Source: Beroe forskalii (Eukaryota; Ctenophora; Nuda; Beroida; Beroidae). From it: DNA of 64,000 nt. The DNA lies in contig WFMF01000025.1 in assembly GCA_011033025.1 (NCBI GenBank), positions 669,018 to 733,017 of the forward strand, written 5' to 3'. Of this stretch, positions 56,744-64,000 are shown piece after piece; position 1 is the first letter of the stretch; the number at the start of each line of letters is the position of its first letter. The translations under genes and the position numbers were made by a program. The notes under the pieces were generated by a model. That model was given only the letters and a program-made list of their open reading frames with translations. It did no database searches and had not been told where the DNA came from.

Positions 56744-59700
56744 CTGAAAATAATGAGGTGCTGATTAGCATCAACAGCTGGGATAATCAGAAAATATAGG
56801 TAACATGAGTGCTCATGGAAATCAACACATTCGATTAATTGTAATATGAATTCAATTAACAATTCCAAAATCCAAAACCAAATCCATCAGTTTCATGATG
56901 TTTTGAGCAACCTATAGGAGGGCTTCAAGTTACCAACTAGAAGTTAATTAGACCTTGGTGCCAGTTGGTGCACGTTGCTGTCATTATAAGAGTTCCTACC
57001 TCGTTATTAAACATATTATCAAACTCCTACGTACATAATTGAATTATAATTATGTATCCTAGAAATAAGTTACACACATACAGTATTTAATTTCGTTGCA
57101 CCAACACACCTGGCTGAGCGATATCTTAACACATCATACAAAACTTAACACATATTGTATTACCAGCTTCTCACTATCACATACTGACTTAAATGGTATC
57201 TTATTATGTGAGTTTCGCCCAAGTCACGGAAATGTCACAGCAAATAAATAAATATATGTAACGACTTATAATGTGAATCGCATTGAACACCCATTAACCG
57301 TGACAGAGAAGTCGTTTTTGTCACATTGCTAGAATGTAAATCAAGAGTTAAGTCACCATCTTGCCACATACTATTATACGTATAAAGACTAGAGGAGGAA
57401 TGAATAATTTTCTTTATTCTCTTCTTAGCTCAACAAAGTGAAACGAACTTTTTCTGAAATTCACTTCGCTGAGCTAAGAAGAGAATGAAGAAAATTATTC
57501 ATTCCATTATGCGGCACATAAACAATAATCCTATACTTCAGTTAAGACTTTAGGAGGTATATCTGCTAGGTGGTGTAACACGCCAAGCATCTTAACATGG
57601 CGTTGCCCCCCCCCCCCCAATAGTCCCACACGGTGCACAGGACATTGTTTAAACAATTAATAGCTGATGATGACCAACGATTAGATCACGGTTATTAAAT
57701 GAGCAACAGCTTTATAAACTGCAGTACACGTTTCAGGAAGGGTTGGAGAATTTCCAACACTGCAACGTTTGGAGGAAAATATTTTTGTGTGTATACAGCT
57801 GTAGTGATGGCATGCGCCTAGTTCCTCACGTATTTCTATATTTTCAAATTGTAACTTAGACAGTTTTTTGTAACTTAGATAGTTTTTGTAACTTAGATAG
57901 TTTTTGTAACTTAGATAGTTTTTGGCTTGAAAAATTATGCAGTAGTGTGTCGGAGTCAATATTTTACTATTTCAGTCATTAGCGTACACAAAACCCTTCG
58001 TCAAACTTATAACCCTAGACAGACACAAGCGAGAAAGACCTGCGTCAATCCCAGTGATTTAGTTTCATATGCACAAAGTAAGTTTTAAATCTCATCAAAT
58101 CAACAACTTTGACTGCATCAGAAATTTCTGGCCATCATCAGTGCATACTAAAATTCAATTCATAACACTGTTCCGCGTTACTATGCTTTCAGTGAATCAT
58201 TATGTCTACGTCCTGTATTTATAGTAAGTCAACACTCAACAATCTTATGTAGTATGATTTCAGGTAGCACATGGAGAAAGTGAGAGCTTGAGAGGGAACT
58301 TATAATGCAAATGAGTAATGAACCTTTACTATTCACATAATATAATACCACAGTTCAGTATTTACATGAGGGTTCTTTTCACATGAGGTTTATGGTTGAT
58401 TGTGAAGAGGGGGTCGAAAGAGAGTGGTGCGATTTGCACCGGACAGCTCTGATAGTTGTACATGGAGGAGAGGTTATTGTATACCGCAACGTAGATAATC
58501 CCTAAAACGAGCCTGGAAGCAGTACAATCACCCTGCCCAGTGCTCAACTGAAAACCCTCCTCGATAGAACCAGATCTTTCTAAACAGTTACATGCCTAGG
58601 CCCTTGAATCTTTAACTCCTAAAAACACCTTGCATGTTCATTGTTGTTTATTCCATGAATTAACATTGCTTTCACAAGCATGATGTTCTCAAGAAGCTGT
58701 AGATTTTTCCAAAGAGATATTGATAAAATTGCAGCGCTTCAGTACCGTGGTTGGTATATTAAGATACTTTATATACACCAGTAATCGGACTTCTTGTCAG
58801 AGTGTAATTGCGAAGTGGAGCCCTATTAAAGCGTTCTAACCACTTGCAGGCAACTTACTGGTACTATTCCCCGGATACACATCCGATACTTCATTAGTCT
58901 TCCTAATATATCTACCACATTCTTTACCAGCCCTTATCTCGCGGGTTAAAGTAGTAGTAGTAGTAGTAGTAGTAGCAGTAGTTAGTTATTACTTCATTAC
59001 AGTAATAGAAATATGATGTGACATTAATTATACTGAGACTAGTTATAATGGGAATTTAAATCCTCTGTAATTAGATCTAGGTTATAAGCCTGCGTTATAA
59101 GTCTCTAATCTCCCTAATCTCCATGGTACTACTAACTTACTAAGTCTCATAACATAAGGTGGGCTCAAAACATGATATACAATTATACATGGCACACTAT
59201 GTGTACTATGAATAACATGTTAGATAGAGGCCCACTGAGTATTTTAAGCAAAATAGAGGTGTTTCTAGTGGTATTTAAAGATATATAAATAAACATTTAA
59301 AATATAATGAGTATTTAAAGATATACTCGATCCTGAATGAAGCCAAATATATGGGTCAACAATTTCTCACTGTAGTTTGATAGTTGAAAGTTCACAGGTG
59401 ATACAAAAATGCACCTAATCGGCCCTGGTTTGAAGTATCTTTGAACTATAAAATTATTAACAACCCAATGGCTTGATAATTTTAAGTATTGGTTATGACT
59501 TAAGTATCTAGTGCGAAGTAATAATTTGAGTTTAATGTGACAAAGTTGATCGAGGTGTTCAAAAATTTTTCATTCAGAAACTAGAACGTCTGCCAATTGC
59601 TCCATGGAGTAAGTGACTACTAACTAGTGATACCCCTGGCCCTACAACCAAGCGATTCTTCAGAATCTTCACGCATATGCCCGACCGAATAAGTAAAATA

Positions 59701-60403
59701 TGATGTCCTACAATAAATGAATGTCCATGACTGCATAAAGTAATAATGAATAAAGTGTATACTTTATTAAAGTATACACTATATTCATTATTAAAAACTG
59801 CCAGGGTTGAAACTCTCATACCATCCAAAATATGGAAATAACTTATTTTGAAAGTTTGAACTTTGAAGATAATTTTACATTTCAATTTTTAATTAACAGG
59901 GGCACACGAGTCTTCCTTTGATTCACTGTATGCTGAATTATATAAATCATAAAATGTAATAATAATATGACAGATCGATAATTTGATTTTAAACGCCTAG
60001 ATTGCAAGAACTACATTGTTATTCAAGCAATCGGAGTGATGTAGATTGCAACTGGCATTAATTTATCAAATTTCATGAAATATTGGTTGATGTGCGAGCA
60101 GCAAATTTCATAATATAATCTTTTCCGGATCTTTTCACATAAGTTTTGTGTGAGTAACTGAACATGATGAGTGTTGACCTCTTTTTCAAGCATTTCAACT
60201 GAAAACAATCCAGAACAATATCTAATAATGGAATTTTTCTACAGAATTTTGCGATTGTTGCAGCATGATCTCACGACTCACATTCTCATGAGACCATCGG
60301 TTAAAAAAGGCATTTTCCAAGCTGTTCTCACAAACATGAAGTATTGCAATAGCACTACATATTATAACAAAGTCTCACAGTTCACACTGCATAACTTTGC
60401 CAC
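56744..60403. other. AT-rich sequence left of the PLE pair
   Basis: Contains ~20-bp repeats (AACTTAGATAGTTTTTGT) at about 57850-57925, a GTA run at 58951-58981 and a hairpin at 57397-57505. An open frame from 60171 is fused to PLE copy B at 60404 but upstream of that point is not PLE-like. Confidence 0.45.
57397..57505. repeat. 109-bp hairpin with ~46-bp arms
   Basis: GGAATGAATAATTTTCTTTA on the left pairs with the mirrored end ATTATTCATTCC on the right. The arms match with only a few mismatches across about 46 bases around a ~17-base loop. It could be a MITE or a microRNA-type precursor. Confidence 0.6.
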
Positions 60404-61440
60404 GTGGACATACACCTGCCAGGAGGTACTGGAAATGTTTTCCTTTTTGATAAACAATATCTTTGTGAAGTTTAGGGGTGTGATTTACAGGCAGATTGTT
60501 GGCATACCTATGGGTTGTGACTGTGCTCCGCAAGTAGCAGATCTTTTTCTTTACTGGTATGAGCACAGTTACATACTCAAGGCTATTGCTGACAAGAACC
60601 CTGTTACCCACACTCTTAAATATGCCCGAAGGTATATTGATGACTTGAATGTCCCCAATGCTAGTAGGAAACTTTGTGACATCATTACCAAAGAGATTTA
60701 TCCAGAGGAGCTAAGTATCGTAGCAACTAATGATAGCAAATTCAACACTTCTTTCTTAGATTTGGATATTCGAATAGAGAATAACAGATTTTTATGCAAA
60801 CTGTATGATAAGCGAAGAGATTTTCCATTTAAAGTAGTTACTTTTCCCAATCTGAAATCTAATGTCCCAATAGAAACTCTTATGGTACTTTTTGTTGGTG
60901 AACTCTACCGAATCTGTAAATCATCATCAGACCATCGCGATTTTATTGTGGACGTTAGGCTACTAGTTACTAAGTTATTAAACCAGAACTTTGAACAGAA
61001 CAGACTGTACGGCACACTCAATAATTTCCTGAAAAGCCGTCCAGGATGCTTGTCAAAGTACTGGCATAACTTCAATGTATCAGAATTCATGTAGGAAATA
61101 TTGTACTTAATTAGTGTCTGGTATCTAGTTTCTTGGTATTTGGTGTACATGATACACTTTCTGTATACGTATTCGTTAGCATGTAGGTTGTCGAGCAAAC
61201 ATTGTTTGTTTAGTGATTGTGTGTTTGATATCTTCTCTGTCGTGTCGTCTTATTGGATACAGAGTTTTAGTTATAATTTTTTTCACATTAGTTTATTTAA
61301 GTGTAATTTTGGCAGCTTGTAATATTCTGTTATTAACGATTTGTATTATTCAGAGGACATGTAACAGAGTCAATATATCTAATGTTGTACAGAGGGTGAC
61401 AAACCCCTCGGATGTTCTCACCTAGCGTTTCACTTCTTTA
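60404..61440 (+). mobile_element. Penelope-like element B, 5'-truncated tandem partner (pLTR-like)
   Basis: Begins abruptly at 60404 in the reverse-transcriptase palm and reads openly to a stop at 61092-61094: GIPMGCDCAPQVADLFLYWY, YIDDLNVPN, SFLDLDIRIENN and the thumb region ending SEFM. Positions 60404-60652 appear identical to 63752-64000 of element C (offset 3348). Placing a partial copy directly ahead of a longer copy in the same orientation is the typical pLTR arrangement of PLEs. The B/C border lies somewhere in 61095-61535. Confidence 0.85.
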
Positions 61441-61535
61441 ATATGGTCAAGAGTGTGTACCTGCTGAATCTCTTCGCGGTATCTCTCGTGCTTGGTGTAC
61501 TCGGTGCATCATTAAACCTTGGTGATTTTCTGATT

Positions 61536-64000
61536 ATGCAACTCCGGAATGGCAAGAATTTACAAGCTACCACTTCTGACTCGTCTCACTCTATTAGTAT
61601 TCAGGACAATTCTGTCTCCAATCAGACTGGTGTGACTCAGACGGTGTCCAACGAAACTTCCACTGATCAACCCAGCCCTATCACTCCTTGCCGTCATTGT
61701 GTCACTTGCAACAAAGGTCATCTAAATACTAATCCTGTGTATGTGAATCAAGTCACTGGTGAATCTTTCACGGTTACAGAAAACTTATCATGCAAATCTA
61801 CAGGTATAGTATACCTGATAACTTGTGCCCACCCAGACTGTAAAATGCAGTATATTGGACAGTCCATTAACTCAGTCAACACACGTTGCATTGGTCATAG
61901 GTCTGGAATTCGTACAGGGAATGAGCCAAAACACATCAAAGAACACTTTACACTTATCCACAGTCCATCTTTACTCCGTATCACACCACTTTGTAGTGTA
62001 TCTTCAACTGATGAGGATCCTGCTACAAAACGTGGCTCACTTACCAAACTCTTGAAGCAGAATGAAGGTGATCTTATTCTCAAGATGAACACACTTTATC
62101 CCCATGGTCTGAATGATCGACTGGAGAAACCTGTGTACATTGACGCAGAAGAAGAATACCTGAAGGGTGCTTGCATTTACAAACTCTTCACAAAACGACT
62201 CACTAAACGCTCATCCCGTGGTTCTGGATCTAATAAACCGCCATCTATGAACTCATCTCAACACAATCAGGATAGTGTTGAAGTGACCTTATCTAATTTG
62301 CTTGGACTCTATGAATCTGGCAAGTGGCACGATTGTCGTTCAATAATTTGCACACTTAATCAAAAACAAGTTATTGAATTAGGCAATCTTGCCAAAGCAC
62401 AAGTATGTAATTCTAGTATATTAATCAGACACTTTAACCGTATAATAGTAGATTTATGCAACCATTATAAAACTCGTTCTATATCATTCAAAGATTTCAG
62501 AAACGATACTTATAAGGCCATTAAGAACAAAGTCGACAATACGTTTGCTGACTTTGTCCCTATAAAATTTGTTTCGAAGGAAATTGAGGGCATGAATTTG
62601 AATAGTATCCTCAATGATAGGGATGCTAGGAAAATTTTTCCCTCAAAACACCTGAAAAAGAAATACCAGAATGAAGATTTTAGTTTTTCTACTTGTTTTA
62701 GTTATGAGAAAGCTATAAGATTTGATATCACTAACTACAAAGATAACATTCTGTGTACTGAACCCATTTCTGACGTTGAATGTTTCTGTCACTTGTACCC
62801 TGACTATGTTAACCCTACTGTGCAACATGTTGTTACAGGAGATGTGAATATAGTTAAGAACAAGCCTCTGAGAAAAACGTTCAAAAAAGGTTTCGGGTAC
62901 ATAGAACCTATATATAAAGATAAATTGTTGATATTTAATAGCATTAAATCTGATCTTAAGGAGTATGTAAATAAGTTGGCCAATAAGCACAATATAACAC
63001 ACCACTATTTTGATGAGTGGTTAGCACTTATCATTGATAAGACAAAGTCTGTAGTTTTTTAGTAGTAAAATTGTATGTAAGAGAAATTCTTCAGTTTTTC
63101 GACTGAAAGTGATGATTTTAAGACTCTTAAGGAACACTTTGTAATGACCAGTGTAGACAAGGCTGGTAATAACATATCTTTCTTTTGTAAGCAATACTAT
63201 CTCCAAAATCTAGAGAATGAACTTAGTACAACACAGACATACGAGAGAGCTAATGAATCTGAAGAAGATATCATTAGAAAACATGTTCAGTTTTGTAATA
63301 AGTTCAACATTCCTGTGGAAGACCTGTCGCCTCCCTTCATGCATGTGTTACCTAAATTCCACAAACCACAGTTGGACTTTAGGTACATTGCAGCAGGGAC
63401 CCGATGTTCTACCAAGAAATTATCGAAAATTTTGAGTGGTATATTAAAGTTGTGTGATAAGACATTGAAGTATGACGATGATTTCAAGTTTAAATTTAAG
63501 AATACTACAGGTTACTGGGTCACTAAAAGTAAGGAATCTACTATTTATAATCTTAACTATCTGAATAATGCGAGTTCTGCAAAATCAGTGGACTATTTTG
63601 ATTTCAAGAAACTGTATACTAATATTCCCCATGATAAGGTTATTGATAAGATTTCAGATCTTATCAAACGTTGTTATATGATTAAGAAAGTTGACTATAT
63701 CAAAATTGATGACAAATTCGGTGCTTACTGGACAGGAGTTAAGAAAACTCAGTGGACATACACCTGCCAGGAGGTACTGGAAATGTTTTCCTTTTTGATA
63801 AACAATATCTTTGTGAAGTTTAGGGGTGTGATTTACAGGCAGATTGTTGGCATACCTATGGGTTGTGACTGTGCTCCGCAAGTAGCAGATCTTTTTCTTT
63901 ACTGGTATGAGCACAGTTACATACTCAAGGCTATTGCTGACAAGAACCCTGTTACCCACACTCTTAAATATGCCCGAAGGTATATTGATGACTTGAATGT
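61536..64000 (+). mobile_element. Penelope-like element C with N-terminal GIY-YIG domain (cut by window end)
   Basis: The frame opens at 61443, but the ATG at 61536 (MQLRNGKN) is a more PLE-like start. Counting from 61443: a CRHCVTC cysteine cluster (residues 83-89), a GIY-YIG endonuclease (GIVYLITC at 121, YIG at 137, conserved R/H at 148-153), a linker (IVDLCNHYKTRSISFKDF), an HVVTGDVNIVKN motif, then a stop at 63060. The reverse transcriptase continues in the same frame after about 10 codons (SVDKAGNNISFF, VLPKFHKPQLDFRYIAAGTR, DYFDFKKLYTNIP, GIPMGCDCAP, YIDDL). The break fits two compensating single-T differences, at the T6 run ending 63060 and a T5 run near 63095. Endonuclease before RT is the permuted order described for Naiad-type PLEs. 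Confidence 0.85.

Noticed and set aside
58110-58150. Second hammerhead candidate (CTGATGA ... GAAA on the minus strand)
   Set aside because: The core boxes are present, but stem III and the cleavage triplet cannot be arranged as in a hammerhead.
60171-60403. Start of a host gene fused to the PLE frame
   Set aside because: The open frame upstream of 60404 shows no PLE or other family similarity; the fusion is most simply the truncation junction of element B.

Overview
The window looks like nuclear DNA of a ciliated multicellular animal. The genes are intron-rich with mostly GT-AG introns, they include axonemal and intraflagellar dynein genes, COG4 and an AUTS2-like gene, and the DNA between them is AT-rich and full of retroelements and hairpin repeats. 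I cannot name the species; an aquatic invertebrate is my best guess, and that is inference.

Layout. 1-3.9 kb is gene-poor and holds small GC-rich palindromic insertions. 4059-5540 (+) is a single-exon DYNC2I2/WDR34 gene, followed at once by a Ty3-like integrase remnant. 6199-20674 (+) is an ODAD1/CCDC63-type outer-dynein-arm docking coiled-coil gene. One of its introns holds a LINE fragment. Its 6.6-kb intron holds a complete antisense gene (11029-16170, -) for a secreted Ig / follistatin-Kazal / Ig / VWD / C8 protein with its own TATA box and CCAAT/CRE promoter. Another intron is a ~1.3-kb minisatellite built from copies of its own 5' splice site. 21145-30809 (+) is DNAI4/WDR78, with a degraded Penelope-like element (PLE) antisense in one intron. 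33749-37187 (+) is COG4 without its C-terminal exons. 38.8-43.8 kb is a repeat zone: a foldback, two ~890-bp tandem units joined to a related element, and a cluster of 28-92-bp hairpin elements with exact 8- or 9-bp target duplications, some nested inside each other. 45880-56743 (-) is an AUTS2-like gene. 60404-64000 (+) is a partial PLE followed in tandem by a longer PLE with an N-terminal GIY-YIG domain.

How the genes relate. DYNC2I2 (dynein-2 of intraflagellar transport), the ODAD1-like protein (docks outer dynein arms on axonemal doublets) and DNAI4 (needed for axonemal dynein assembly) lie side by side on one strand and all serve cilia. The first two start codons are each preceded by a copy of the same ~70-bp sequence. 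COG4 (Golgi tethering) and AUTS2 (chromatin regulation) have no obvious link to them.

Most unusual: (1) three families of tiny hairpin transposons whose stems vary by compensatory changes; (2) four coding junctions where the DNA between exons is bounded by 7-21-bp direct repeats and no GT-AG intron fits the reading frame; (3) repeated tandem duplication of splice sites; (4) a permuted-domain PLE in tandem pLTR-like arrangement; (5) a new-looking extracellular domain combination in the nested gene. Single-base frame breaks, some in homopolymers, occur in otherwise conserved exons and in the PLE, so some breaks may be sequence errors.
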